Of a DNA stretch of 64,000 nt, positions 1 to 9,500 are shown piece after piece. Source of the DNA: Njordibacter sp905182035 (GTDB lineage Bacteria; Pseudomonadota; Gammaproteobacteria; Pseudomonadales; Balneatricaceae); the NCBI RefSeq assembly GCF_047730075.1, contig NZ_CP159831.1, forward strand, positions 1,178,001 through 1,242,000. Reading direction: 5' to 3'. The position numbers were made by a program, and so were the translations under genes. Within the stretch, counting starts at the first letter, position 1. Each line of letters begins with the position of its first letter. The notes under the pieces are model-generated. The model saw only the letters and a program-made list of their open reading frames with translations. It ran no database searches and had not been told where the DNA came from.

Positions 1-47
1 TGCCGCAAGTTAAGATTTTAGACTTGAGTCAATATGCTCCGTTATAA
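1..47 (+). CDS. ccmA: ccmA 3' end (partial, cut by window start)
   Basis: The frame beginning at base 3 is open from the window edge and ends at TAA 45-47, encoding PQVKILDLSQYAPL. Its place 35 bases before ccmB fits the C-terminus of CcmA, the ATP-binding subunit of the CcmAB transporter needed to release holo-CcmE in cytochrome c maturation. Only about 15 codons are visible and no motif can be checked, so the call rests on the conserved ccmABC order. Confidence 0.5.
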   Translation, partial: PQVKILDLSQYAPL

Positions 48-82
48 TCCAAATGTCCCTACAGCGAAGATAGGCCTTTAAC

Positions 83-742
83 ATGATCAAATTTATGTTG
101 GCAATCGTGCGTCGTGACATATTACTGGTTGCTAGACAGCCTGCAGAAATGATTAACCCACTGGTGTTTTTTGTGTTGGTGGTAGCGCTGTTTCCTTTAG
201 GTGTTAGCCCCGAAGCTTCACTCTTATCTGAAGTCGCAGCTGGCGTGATTTGGGTGGCGGCAATGTTAGCGACACTATTATCTTTGGAATTGTTATTTAA
301 GCTGGATCATGACGATGGTAGCTTGGAACAGTTGTTGTTAGCCCCATATCCTAGTTGGACCTTGGTTCTTGCCAAGGTGTTTGTACATTGGTTGGTGAGC
401 GGGTTACCTTTAATATTAATATCACCCTTAATTGCAACTATGTTGTTTTTACCAACCCATGCTGTACCTGCTTTGATGTTAAGCCTACTTTTAGGCACCC
501 CAACCCTTAGTTTGTTAGGCGCTATAGGTGCTGCATTAGTTACTGGAGTGAGGGGCGGTGGTATGTTGCTCACGTTGCTTATTTTACCTTTGTATGTGCC
601 AGTGATTATTTTTGGCTCTTCTAGTGTAGCTGCTGCGGCACAGGGCATGGCAGTAGATGGCTACATCGCCTTATTAGCCGCTATGTTTGTATTTGCGTTA
701 ATGATAACGCCTTGGGCAGCAGGCTCGGCTTTAAAGCTATAA
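83..742 (+). CDS. ccmB: Cytochrome c maturation protein CcmB (membrane subunit)
   Basis: 219 residues, the usual CcmB length, with about six hydrophobic segments starting at an N-terminal MIKFMLAIVRRDILLVARQP. CcmB is the inner-membrane permease subunit of the CcmAB ABC complex. With CcmC and CcmD it releases heme-loaded CcmE so that heme can be passed to apocytochromes in the periplasm. It is followed after 42 bases by ccmC in a single rightward ccm operon. The start lacks a strong ribosome binding site but no better in-frame start is present. Family assignment is from overall sequence and context. Confidence 0.93.
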   Translation: MIKFMLAIVRRDILLVARQPAEMINPLVFFVLVVALFPLGVSPEASLLSEVAAGVIWVAAMLATLLSLELLFKLDHDDGSLEQLLLAPYPSWTLVLAKVFVHWLVSGLPLILISPLIATMLFLPTHAVPALMLSLLLGTPTLSLLGAIGAALVTGVRGGGMLLTLLILPLYVPVIIFGSSSVAAAAQGMAVDGYIALLAAMFVFALMITPWAAGSALKL

Positions 743-784
743 AATAAAGCAATGAAAAAAAATATATTTAAAGAGATGGTATTT

Positions 785-1549
785 ATGACTCAGTCTATAT
801 GGCGCATGCCCCGTTGGTTCCATCAGATGGGTTCACCTAAGTGGTTTTATGACTTTGGGGGTATCTTGCAGCCATGGTTTGCAGTTGTGGCGTTTGTGCT
901 GCTGACGTGGGGTGTGGTGTGGGGTTTGGCCTATGCACCAGCAGATTATCAGCAAGGTAACAGTTTTCGTATTATGTATGTGCATGTGCCAGCGGCTATT
1001 TTGTCACAGTCTATATTTTTAGGCATGGCTGTTGCTGGTGCAATCGGCCTTATTTGGAAGATGAAACTAGCCTTTATGGTTGCCCGCAGTTGTATAGCTA
1101 TTGGTGCAACTTTCACCATAATTGCCTTATTAACGGGTGCGATTTGGGGTAAACCAACCTGGGGAGCGTATTGGGTTTGGGACGCACGTCTAACCTCTAC
1201 CTTAGTGCTACTTTTTCTGTACGCCGGGGTAATGGCGTTAAATCAAGCCATAAGCGAGCGTCAAGTTGCTGGCAAAGCCACGGCCATATTGGCCATTGTG
1301 GGTACCATCAATATCCCTATAATCAAATATTCTGTGGAATGGTGGAACACTCTGCATCAAAGCTCTAGTTTTACTTTAACCTCAAAGCCAAGTATGCCTG
1401 CCGATATGTATTTGCCCTTATTGTTAACTGTGTTAGGTAGTTACTGTCTGTTCGCGTTAGTAGTTTTGATGCGCACTCGGACGCAAATATTACAAACTCA
1501 AAGTGGTACAAGTTGGCTGGCTCAGCACCGAGATATCACTGGAGCATAA
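785..1549 (+). CDS. ccmC: Heme exporter/handler CcmC
   Basis: Six-helix inner-membrane protein with the tryptophan-rich heme-handling (WWD-type) segment WGKPTWGAYWVWDAR and flanking histidines (YVHVPAA before it, WWNTLHQ after it) that ligate heme in this family. CcmC presents heme to CcmE on the periplasmic side. The frame stays open upstream to ATG 752 (265 aa). I prefer ATG 785 (254 aa) because the purine-rich AGAGATGG lies just upstream and the length is closer to other CcmC proteins. The end of the gene is followed within two bases by ccmD. Confidence 0.93.
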   Translation: MTQSIWRMPRWFHQMGSPKWFYDFGGILQPWFAVVAFVLLTWGVVWGLAYAPADYQQGNSFRIMYVHVPAAILSQSIFLGMAVAGAIGLIWKMKLAFMVARSCIAIGATFTIIALLTGAIWGKPTWGAYWVWDARLTSTLVLLFLYAGVMALNQAISERQVAGKATAILAIVGTINIPIIKYSVEWWNTLHQSSSFTLTSKPSMPADMYLPLLLTVLGSYCLFALVVLMRTRTQILQTQSGTSWLAQHRDITGA

Positions 1550-1551
1550 TT

Positions 1552-1722
1552 ATGTATTTTGAATCTTTAGATGCGTTATTGAACATGGCAGGGCATGGGC
1601 CTTACGTTTGGTCTTGTTATGGGCTATTTGTTGCCCTATTAGGCATAAACATATGGCATGCGCGAAGCCAAAATTTGAAGGCGCTGAAACAAGCTAAAGC
1701 CCTCGTCCGACGTAACCAGTAA
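1552..1722 (+). CDS. ccmD: Heme exporter protein CcmD (small membrane protein)
   Basis: 56 residues beginning MYFESLDALLNMAGHGPYVW, with one transmembrane helix (about residues 19-36) and a basic C-terminal tail. This is the signature layout of CcmD, the small subunit that stabilises CcmC-CcmE and is needed to release holo-CcmE. A longer in-frame start at 1513 would overlap the end of ccmC and add an unconserved stretch. ATG 1552, two bases after the ccmC stop, matches the compact operon. Family members are short and variable, so position between ccmC and ccmE is a main support. Confidence 0.88.
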   Translation: MYFESLDALLNMAGHGPYVWSCYGLFVALLGINIWHARSQNLKALKQAKALVRRNQ

Positions 1723-1739
1723 TTGAAAGGCAAACAACC

Positions 1740-2243
1740 ATGTTGATGCACCCTAAAAGACGTAATAAGCTGCTACTCATCCTCGGGCTGTTGTTGGGTG
1801 TGGGTGTGATTGTAGGCTTGGTGCTTTATGCACTGTCACAGAATATAAATCTGTTTTTCTCTCCCTCGGATATGGTTCAAGGTAAGGCACCTGCACATCA
1901 GCGTATCAGGGCTGGTGGAATGGTAAGAGAGGGCAGTTTAGTGCGTGCCCCAGACAGTTTAAAAGTTCGCTTCATTATTACTGATTTTGTGGAAGATGTT
2001 GAGGTAGACTATACAGGGATATTGCCGGACCTGTTCCGCGAAGGCCAAGGCATTGTAGCCCAAGGTAAACTCAATGATGATGGTGTTTTTTTAGCCGACG
2101 AAGTATTAGCCAAACATGATGAAAACTACATGCCACCAGAAGTGATTCAAGCATTAAATGAGGCTCAGTCTGCGAGTTTAGTGACAACGAAAGCACAGCC
2201 TCAGTCAGCAACTACTCAAGCTATAAAAGAGGACTCCGAATGA
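1740..2243 (+). CDS. ccmE: Periplasmic heme chaperone CcmE
   Basis: 167 residues with a basic N-terminus (HPKRRNK), one membrane anchor (about 11-31) and a periplasmic OB-fold domain. The heme-binding motif is visible as AKHDENYMPPE, with His126 the covalent heme attachment site and Tyr130 the usual second conserved residue. CcmE takes heme from CcmC and delivers it to the CcmF/H ligase. The C-terminal tail is Gln/Ser/Thr-rich and presumably disordered. The stop overlaps the ccmF start by four bases (ATGA), indicating translational coupling. ATG 1746 is an alternative start. Confidence 0.95.
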   Translation: MLMHPKRRNKLLLILGLLLGVGVIVGLVLYALSQNINLFFSPSDMVQGKAPAHQRIRAGGMVREGSLVRAPDSLKVRFIITDFVEDVEVDYTGILPDLFREGQGIVAQGKLNDDGVFLADEVLAKHDENYMPPEVIQALNEAQSASLVTTKAQPQSATTQAIKEDSE

Positions 2244-4195
2244 TTCCAGAAATTGGAAATGTGGCCCTAATACTGGCCTTATTTTTAGCAATGAGCTTAG
2301 GATTTTTGCCTATGCTAGGCTCATATACTGGCCAAACGCGTCTTATGCTTAGTGCTAAACCTCTGGCCGTGGGTCTTGGTGTCATGTTACTTATTGCCTT
2401 TGCTATGTTGATGATTGCCTTTGCCCAAGATGATTTTAGTGTGCGTTATGTGGCTGAGAATTCAAATACCGCGTTACCCATGCAATATAAAATGAGTGCG
2501 GTTTGGGGAGGTCATGAAGGCTCATTATTACTTTGGGTGGTAATCCTTGGTATGTGGACTATGGCGGTAAGTCTACTGAGCAAAACTTTACCTTTGACTA
2601 TGCAGGCTCGCGTTCTGGCGGTGATGGGTATGATAGGTGTGGGTTTTATCTCCTTCACCCTGCTCACCAGTAACCCTTTTTGGCGTTTATTGCCAGAAGC
2701 AGCCCTGCAAGGCGCAGACTTAAATCCTTTGTTACAGGATTTTGGTCTCATTGTTCATCCACCCATGCTGTATATGGGGTATGTTGGCTTTTCTGTGGCC
2801 TTTGCGTTCGCTATAGCCGCTCTTTTAGACGGCCACTATGATGCAGCGTGGGTGCGGTGGTCGCGACCATGGACAAGTGTAGCATGGGCATTTTTAACAG
2901 CAGGCATCGCTCTAGGGAGTTGGTGGGCATACTATGAACTCGGCTGGGGTGGTTGGTGGTTTTGGGATCCTGTTGAGAATGCTTCGTTTATGCCATGGTT
3001 GGTAGGCACGGCTTTATTACACTCTTTGGCAGTTTCAGAAAAACGAGGATTGTTCAAAAATTGGACATTATTGCTGGCTATTCTAGCCTTTAGTTTGAGT
3101 TTGTTGGGTACATTTTTGGTGCGCTCAGGTGTGCTCACCTCGGTACATGCGTTTGCATCAGATCCAGATCGTGGCTACTTTGTATTAGTATTACTGGCCA
3201 TCACAGTGGGTGGATCCTTATTGCTGTTTGCTCTACGTGCCACTACTGTAGAGAGCCGAGTGGGTTATCGCTTTTGGTCCCGTGAAACATTTTTGTTATC
3301 GAACAATGTAATACTGGTAATTGCTGCGTTAACGGTGTTGCTTGGCACACTCTATCCCTTATTCCTGGATGCTATGGGTGGTGGAAAAATTTCTGTAGGT
3401 CCACCTTATTTCAATGCGGCTTTTGTACCTTTAATGGTGTTACTGATTGTTGCAATGGGTTTAGGCTTGGGCTCTAAATGGAAACGAATAAATCCTAATG
3501 AGTTATGGCGATTATTACGCTCGCCAGCGCTTATAGCGATGGTGCTGGGAATTGTATTTCCATATGCTTATAACGGCACATTTAATCCCTCAACAGCGTT
3601 AGCCGCAGCACTACTGGCGTGGCTGTTATTAGCTTCCTGGGTGGATCTGAGAAGGAGGTTGCGGCACCAGACGTGGTGGCGAGGTTTGCGGCAATTAAAT
3701 CCTGGTTATTATGGCATGTTATTGGCCCATGTTGGCATCGGTGTCACCGCCTTGGGGATTGCCGTTGTAAGCCATTACTCGGTACAAAAAGACTTACGTA
3801 TGGCCATCGGTGATCAAGCAACTCTTGGTCAATATCACTTTACCTTTGAAGGTGTTCAAAATGTTACAGGTCCAAATTATATAGCCCTTGAGGGCCAAGT
3901 GAAGGTGGTTAGAGATGATCAGGTGGTTGCTAATTTGTTACCCCAAAAACGGACATATACTAGCCGAGGTCAAACCATGACAGAAGCGGCGATAGACCCA
4001 GCCCTAAACCGCGATATCTATGTGGCTATGGGAGAGCCGCTGGCTGATGGTGCCTGGGCGATGCGTTTGCATATAAAGCCTATGATTCGGCTAATTTGGC
4101 TTGGTGCACTTATGATGGCATTAGGTGGATTGCTAGCCGTATGGGATAAACGTTATCGGCGAAGAAAATTACCAATTGAGGGAGTTCCACAATGA
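2240..4195 (+). CDS. ccmF: Cytochrome c heme lyase subunit CcmF
   Basis: 651 residues, typical CcmF length, with many transmembrane helices and the WWD motif GWGGWWFWDPVENASFMPWL near residue 235. Conserved histidine regions are also visible (VWGGHEGSLLLWV, LIVHPPMLYMGYVG). CcmF is the core of the heme lyase that reduces heme and attaches it to CXXCH of apocytochrome c with CcmH and CcmI. A large periplasmic domain lies near the C-terminus before the last helix. It overlaps ccmE and ccmG by four bases on each side, so it is part of one tightly coupled transcript. Confidence 0.97.
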   Translation: MIPEIGNVALILALFLAMSLGFLPMLGSYTGQTRLMLSAKPLAVGLGVMLLIAFAMLMIAFAQDDFSVRYVAENSNTALPMQYKMSAVWGGHEGSLLLWVVILGMWTMAVSLLSKTLPLTMQARVLAVMGMIGVGFISFTLLTSNPFWRLLPEAALQGADLNPLLQDFGLIVHPPMLYMGYVGFSVAFAFAIAALLDGHYDAAWVRWSRPWTSVAWAFLTAGIALGSWWAYYELGWGGWWFWDPVENASFMPWLVGTALLHSLAVSEKRGLFKNWTLLLAILAFSLSLLGTFLVRSGVLTSVHAFASDPDRGYFVLVLLAITVGGSLLLFALRATTVESRVGYRFWSRETFLLSNNVILVIAALTVLLGTLYPLFLDAMGGGKISVGPPYFNAAFVPLMVLLIVAMGLGLGSKWKRINPNELWRLLRSPALIAMVLGIVFPYAYNGTFNPSTALAAALLAWLLLASWVDLRRRLRHQTWWRGLRQLNPGYYGMLLAHVGIGVTALGIAVVSHYSVQKDLRMAIGDQATLGQYHFTFEGVQNVTGPNYIALEGQVKVVRDDQVVANLLPQKRTYTSRGQTMTEAAIDPALNRDIYVAMGEPLADGAWAMRLHIKPMIRLIWLGALMMALGGLLAVWDKRYRRRKLPIEGVPQ

Positions 4196-4740
4196 CCACA
4201 ACAATTAAGCGATTATTGATTGTGTCACCGATGCTAATGGCCTTTGCGCTAGGCTTGTTCTTGTACCAAGGCATTGGCAAAGATCCTAATAACATTGAAT
4301 CAAGTTTGATTGGCCAGTCACTTCCAGCATTTAATGCCCCAACACTAATGTTGCCAAATAAAAATGTCACTCAAGTTGACATGCTTGGTCAGCCAGCACT
4401 AATCAATGTATGGGCCACTTGGTGCCCCACATGTCGTGCTGAGCATGAGTTTTTGGTTGGTATTGCTAAACAAGAAAAAGTAAGGATTTTTGGGGTTAAT
4501 TACCACGACCAGCTTACTGCCGCACAACAATGGTTAAAAGAATTAGGTAACCCTTACGTATTTTCTGTATCTGATCCGAAAGGTGTCCTGGGCATTGACC
4601 TTGGAGTGGTAGGTGCACCAGAAACTTACTTAATTGATGCACAAGGCGTGGTGATTGATAAACTAACTGGTGAACTAAATGAGCGCACTTGGCCGCCATT
4701 GCGCAGTAAGTACCTCAAATTGCTCGAGGCAACAAACTGA
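4192..4740 (+). CDS. ccmG: Thiol:disulfide interchange protein CcmG/DsbE
   Basis: 182 residues with an N-terminal membrane anchor (about 8-26) and a periplasmic thioredoxin-like domain. The redox pair is in WATWCPTCRAEH (Cys78 and Cys81). CcmG reduces the apocytochrome CXXCH disulfide, together with CcmH, so that heme can be attached. The cis-proline region appears as GVVGAPETYLID. It starts inside the ccmF stop (ATGA overlap) and its stop overlaps the ccmH start by one base. DsbE and CcmG are names for the same family. Confidence 0.95.
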   Translation: MTTTIKRLLIVSPMLMAFALGLFLYQGIGKDPNNIESSLIGQSLPAFNAPTLMLPNKNVTQVDMLGQPALINVWATWCPTCRAEHEFLVGIAKQEKVRIFGVNYHDQLTAAQQWLKELGNPYVFSVSDPKGVLGIDLGVVGAPETYLIDAQGVVIDKLTGELNERTWPPLRSKYLKLLEATN

Positions 4741-5219
4741 TGTTTAAGGCTGCTTTAGCGAGTATGTTGTTCTGTTTGGCGAGTGCTGTATTGCCATTGG
4801 CCCAAGCAGATATTAAATCATACGAATTTGCAGAACCAGAAATGGCTCAACGATTTGTGGACTTAACCACGGTCTTGCGTTGTCCAAAATGTCAAAATCA
4901 AAATTTAGCTGATTCAGATTCGATAATTGCTAAAGACCTTCGTGCACAAGTACAAAAGTTAATTAATACAGGCCAAACTGATCGCCAGATTACTGAGTTT
5001 ATGGTGCAGCGTTATGGTGAATTTATCTTGTATGACCCACCGTTTAACAAAGCCACAATGGTGCTTTGGCTTATGCCATTTGGCATGGTGCTTATTGGCT
5101 TATGGGCGCTATGGTTTTTTGGTCGTAAAACCCACAACCAAGGTGCCATGTTAACACCTTCGGAACAACAACAATTGGATCAACTTCTAGCCGATAACCA
5201 GCCTCCAAGTAGGGATTAA
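4740..5219 (+). CDS. ccmH: Cytochrome c maturation protein CcmH (CycL type)
   Basis: 159 residues: a signal peptide (about 1-23, ending QA), the conserved LRCPKCQNQNLADSDS motif with redox cysteines 48 and 51, then a C-terminal transmembrane helix (about 100-127). CcmH forms a mixed disulfide with apocytochrome c and works with CcmG and CcmF. This is the short, single-domain form. The TPR part that E. coli fuses to CcmH is the separate ccmI gene four bases downstream. Confidence 0.95.
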   Translation: MFKAALASMLFCLASAVLPLAQADIKSYEFAEPEMAQRFVDLTTVLRCPKCQNQNLADSDSIIAKDLRAQVQKLINTGQTDRQITEFMVQRYGEFILYDPPFNKATMVLWLMPFGMVLIGLWALWFFGRKTHNQGAMLTPSEQQQLDQLLADNQPPSRD

Positions 5220-5222
5220 ATA

Positions 5223-6440
5223 ATGATTGAACTTTGGGCTGCTATTGCTCTTTTACTGTGCCTGACAAGTGGCTTTGTACTGTGGGCTTGGTGGCGGCCT
5301 TTGCCAACCTCGGCCGTATCTAACAATAGAAATGACGCTGTGGTAGAGCTCTATCGCGTTAAACAAATGGAACTAGAGCAAGAGCTTGCATCTGCACAGA
5401 TCAATCGTAGTGACTACGATCAAGGTTTAGCTGAAATGCAGCGTACTCTATTGTTAGAAACATCAGACTCCGCATTACCCTTGAGCTCCCCTAACAATGC
5501 GGGTGGTTTATTATTATTGTTGGTCGCATTAGTGATCCCTGTTGCTGGATTGCTGACTTACTTTCAGCTTGGAGCCTATAGCAGCTTGGAACAGAGTTTT
5601 AACTTGCAAAATACCCGATCAATTACTGCGTCTGCAACGTCATTGCCGCCTTTAATTAGCAGTCTTGAGGGTGAGTTGGAACAGCGACCAAATAATCCAG
5701 AAGGTTGGTATTTATTGGCCAATAGTTACATGCAAGCGGAACAAACCGCTTTAGGTATTGCTGCATTTGAGCAGGCGTTAAACTACGTGCAGACTGGAAG
5801 CCGTCAGCATTCTGCGTTACTTGGTCAATATGCCCAGGCTTTGTTTTTTGACGAAGGCGAATTTAGTCAGCTGGTTAACCAAGCTATAGCTGAAGCTATG
5901 GCGCAGGACCCTAAGGATGTCTCGGCTTTGAGTTTGCTAGGCATTCAAGCCTTTGAGAACGAAAGCTATGATGCAGCCATACAATTTTGGCAGCGTGCGT
6001 TGCCTAGGGCAGGCGAGGGTCAGGGTAAAGCCTCACTTCAAGCTGGCATCGATAGTGCACAGCAAATGCTTACTGAAGACCCAAGTCAGGGCCTAGGTGT
6101 GGCCTTGCCCATAAAGGTGTCCTTAGCCAACGGGTTATCGATACCTGGGTCACAGCAAGCTGTGCTATTTGTATATGCCAAACAGGCTGAAAGAGCAATG
6201 CCACTATTTGCAACCAAACTAAACCCTGGCAACCTACCGCTAGATGTACTGTTAACTGATGCTATGGCGCTTCAAAAGGGCACCCGCTTGGCTGATTATC
6301 AAACCTTAAACCTTAGTGCACACATTGCTATGGCGGGAGTGCCGGGCCAAAAGCCTGGAGACTTGGTCAGTCAAACCCTTGTTGTGACCATTGCAGAAGA
6401 TAAAACAGTTTATTTGACCATAGATCAAATACTGAAGTAA
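5223..6440 (+). CDS. ccmI: Cytochrome c biogenesis TPR protein CcmI
   Basis: 405 residues with two N-terminal membrane helices (about 4-24 and 95-115) separated by a cytoplasmic loop, then TPR repeats (about 155-290; NPEGWYLLANSYMQAEQ, DVSALSLLGIQAFENESYDAAIQFWQRAL). A C-terminal beta-rich domain follows (about 290-405). CcmI chaperones apocytochrome c, the TPR domain binding its C-terminus, and hands it to CcmF/H. It is the last gene of the ccm operon. The start ATG 5223 follows the ccmH stop by three bases. Confidence 0.92.
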   Translation: MIELWAAIALLLCLTSGFVLWAWWRPLPTSAVSNNRNDAVVELYRVKQMELEQELASAQINRSDYDQGLAEMQRTLLLETSDSALPLSSPNNAGGLLLLLVALVIPVAGLLTYFQLGAYSSLEQSFNLQNTRSITASATSLPPLISSLEGELEQRPNNPEGWYLLANSYMQAEQTALGIAAFEQALNYVQTGSRQHSALLGQYAQALFFDEGEFSQLVNQAIAEAMAQDPKDVSALSLLGIQAFENESYDAAIQFWQRALPRAGEGQGKASLQAGIDSAQQMLTEDPSQGLGVALPIKVSLANGLSIPGSQQAVLFVYAKQAERAMPLFATKLNPGNLPLDVLLTDAMALQKGTRLADYQTLNLSAHIAMAGVPGQKPGDLVSQTLVVTIAEDKTVYLTIDQILK

Positions 6441-6461
6441 CCTACCACCCACAATAATAAC

Positions 6462-6533
6462 AGAGTCCATAGATGCGCCTAAATAGCATCAAGTTAGAGA
6501 GCCCATAGATGCGCCTAAAGAGCATCAAATTAG
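6462..6533 (+). repeat. 36-bp tandem duplication spanning the smc start codon
   Basis: Bases 6462-6497 and 6498-6533 are two abutting copies of a 36-bp unit, identical at 33 of 36 positions (differences at 6466/6502, 6484/6520 and 6493/6529). Each copy contains CATAGATGCGCCTAAA and a purine-rich AGAG about ten bases before its ATG. The second copy supplies the real smc start at 6509. The first gives an 11-codon frame. Confidence 0.9.
6473..6508 (+). other. 11-codon upstream ORF abutting smc
   Basis: ATG 6473 opens a frame reading MRLNSIKLESP that ends at TAG 6506-6508, immediately followed by the smc ATG at 6509. It is in the same frame as smc and copies the first codons of smc (MRLKSIKLAG). 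It arises from the 36-bp duplication. Translation is possible, given AGAG upstream, but unproven. If translated, termination directly beside the smc start could couple or limit smc translation. Confidence 0.45.
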
Positions 6534-9500
6534 CTGGTTTTAAATCATTTGTTGATCCCACTAAGGTCCACTTGCCAGGCAACCTGTGTGCTATTGTTGG
6601 CCCCAATGGCTGTGGAAAATCTAATATCATCGATGCTGTGCGTTGGGTGATGGGAGAAAGCTCCGCCAAAAACCTGCGTGGAGAAAATGCGACGGATGTT
6701 ATTTTTAACGGTTCCTCTAGTCGGCAACCTGTTGGCCAAGCCACTATTGAGCTAGTATTCGATAACCACGATCGTACCTTGGCTGGTGAATTTGCCAGCT
6801 ACAACGAAGTCTCCATTCGGCGAAAGGTAACCCGTGAAGGGCAATCTACCTATTTTTTGAATGGTCAAAAGTGCCGTCGAAGAGACGTTACGGAGTTGTT
6901 CTTGGGCACAGGTTTAGGTCCCCGTAGCTATTCAATCATCGAGCAGGGCATGATCTCTCGCTTGATAGAATCACGTCCTGAAGAATTGCGCATCTACATT
7001 GAGGAGGCGGCTGGTATTTCGCGTTATAAAGAACGTCGACGTGATACCTCTAATCGCATCAGCCGCAGCAGAGAAAATTTAGCACGCTTGCAAGATATTA
7101 GAGAAGAACTTGGCCGCCAATTAGAGACCCTCAAGCAGCAAGCAGCAGCAGCAGAGCAATACACAGAATTAAAACAAAACGAACGTCAACATAAGTCTCA
7201 GCTGGCGACGCTGCAATGGCGGGAGTTACGAGAAAAGTTATTAGACCAGCGTATTGGCATGGGCCGTATTAAAGATCAAATTGTTTTGCAACGGAGTGAA
7301 CAGGGTACCCGTTTAGCGCAATTAGATGTACAAAAAGACGACTTGGCGCTGCTTAATGAAAACTTCACCCAGCAACAAGGTGAGTTTTATAGTTTGGGTG
7401 CAGACATTGCGCGCTTGGAACAAAGCATAGAGCACAACCAACAGCAACAGCAACGTTGGCAGGCTGATGCGTCTGAGGCGCAGCAGCAATTGAGCCGTAT
7501 CGAAGAAGCATGTGCTACAGATGGTAAAGAACTCAATCACCTAAGCCAACAGCAAGATCAGCTTGCATTAGACTCTGAATTAGCCTCTGAACAGTTGTTT
7601 GAAGCAGAGACCAGCTTGCAAGAAAAGGAAGAACATCGTGAAAATTGGCAACTGCTATGGCAGCAAAAAAGTGTTGAACAAGCTAACTTAAAACGAATTA
7701 TCGAAGTGGCTATAACGGGGTTGCAACATCAACAGCAACAAGCTGCCCAAGTGCAAAAAGATCGGCAAGCAAGCGAAACGGAGTTGGACGGCTTGAGTCT
7801 TCCAAGTAATGAAGAAATGGACCTGTTAGATGCGCAGGTCGAGCAGCAACAGCAACAGCAACATCTTTTGACTGAGCAGCTGTCAACCTTGGAACAGAAG
7901 CTGTTAGTCTTAAGGCAGCAGGAACGTGAGCAGCAGGAACAGCTAGACGGACAAGTGCAGGAGTTGGGCATGTTAGCAGGTCAGCTCTCATCCTTGCAGT
8001 TATTGCTAAAAGAAGCTGAACAAGGTGCAGCCGAGTTACCACTGGGGTGGCATGCAGAAGCGAGTCAGAAGCTTATTGATACTATGCAGGTGGACTTTGG
8101 GTGGGAAGCAGCCACAGAGCATGTATTGCAAGACTGGCTGGGAGGATATTTGTTGGCTCAATTGCCTGATCAAAGCCTTGACCAGTTGTCTGATGTTAGA
8201 GGTTTAACATTGTTGGTGCCTCACCTGGATGGACAGCCTGCAGCTGCAATGACCGCTTACCCAACTTTGCTTGATAAGGTAGATGTGCCTATTGGCTTAG
8301 AGGGTTTGTTAGGGCAAGTGCACATAGCGAACGATTGCCATGAAGCTAAAAATCTATTGGCTAGTTTGCCAGTCTATGGCAGCGTGGTTTTACCTGACGG
8401 TCTATGGCTGGGACATGGTTGGGTTCGTACTCCCCCAAGAGAAGGTAGTACTACTGGAGTGTTAGGGCGTAAGCACCAGGTTCAAGCTTTAGCTGCACAA
8501 CAAGAGGCATTACGCTCGCTTCAGCAAGATACGCAAGCAAAGCTAACACAAGCACGAGAAGGCGCCTTGGAAGCAGAACAGGTGTTAAGCCAAATGCGTC
8601 AAACATGGCAGCTTGGCCAAAACCAGTACCAACAACATCAACAAGCATTGGCGTTATTGCAGCTACAAAGTCAACAAGGCCTGTTGCAACAACAAAATTT
8701 ACGGCACCGTATCGAAGAACAAATTCAGCGCTTGCAGCACTTAGACGAAGAGATGGCATTGCTGCAAGAGGAATTGAGTGAGCACCAGTTGGTGTTGGAA
8801 AGTGCACAGTTGAATATACCAGAATTAGAGGCAAAAAAAGAAACCATTGAAACTCAGCTGGGCCAAGCAAAACTCGAATTCAATCACAAACAACAACTAG
8901 TGATTCAAGTGCAGGCGCGAATGGACAGTGTGTTGGCGCAAATTACTAGTTTGAGACGATCTGTGGAGCGATTGCATGAGCAGCGTACCCAGTGGCGGGA
9001 TAAACAAGCCGAAATTCAGTCTAGGGGGGGCAACCAACAACACCCTGAAGATGATACTGCGCAAAGCCTTACCGATCAGTTAGATGCTTTGCTGATCCTT
9101 AGGTTAAATGCAGAGACTGCCATGGAGCAGCGGCGGCATGCTATTAATCAGGTGGAGCAGTTAATACGTCAGCTTGAACAACAGCAACAAAAGCAAGAAC
9201 ATGACATTCAGCAAAGCGATGCGCTGCTGCAAGATCAGCGTTTAATTGAGCGTGAGTTAGAAGTAAACTCCGATCATATTAAACAATCGATGATGGAGCA
9301 AAATGTACTGGTAGAAAAGCTTGCTGAAATCCTACCTGAGGCAATTAATCAACTGCAATTAAGTCATTTACTGGAACAGTGCCAAAGTCGTATTAAGAGA
9401 TTAGGGGCAATTAACCTAGTAGCTATTGAAGAATATAAACTGCAACAAGAACGTAAAACATTTCTTGATCATCAGCACGATGAATTAATTGAAGCATTGG

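Noticed and set aside
7322..8870. Several reverse-strand open frames across smc
   Set aside because: They lie in glutamine-codon-rich coiled-coil sequence and have low-complexity translations. SMC is complete on the + strand.
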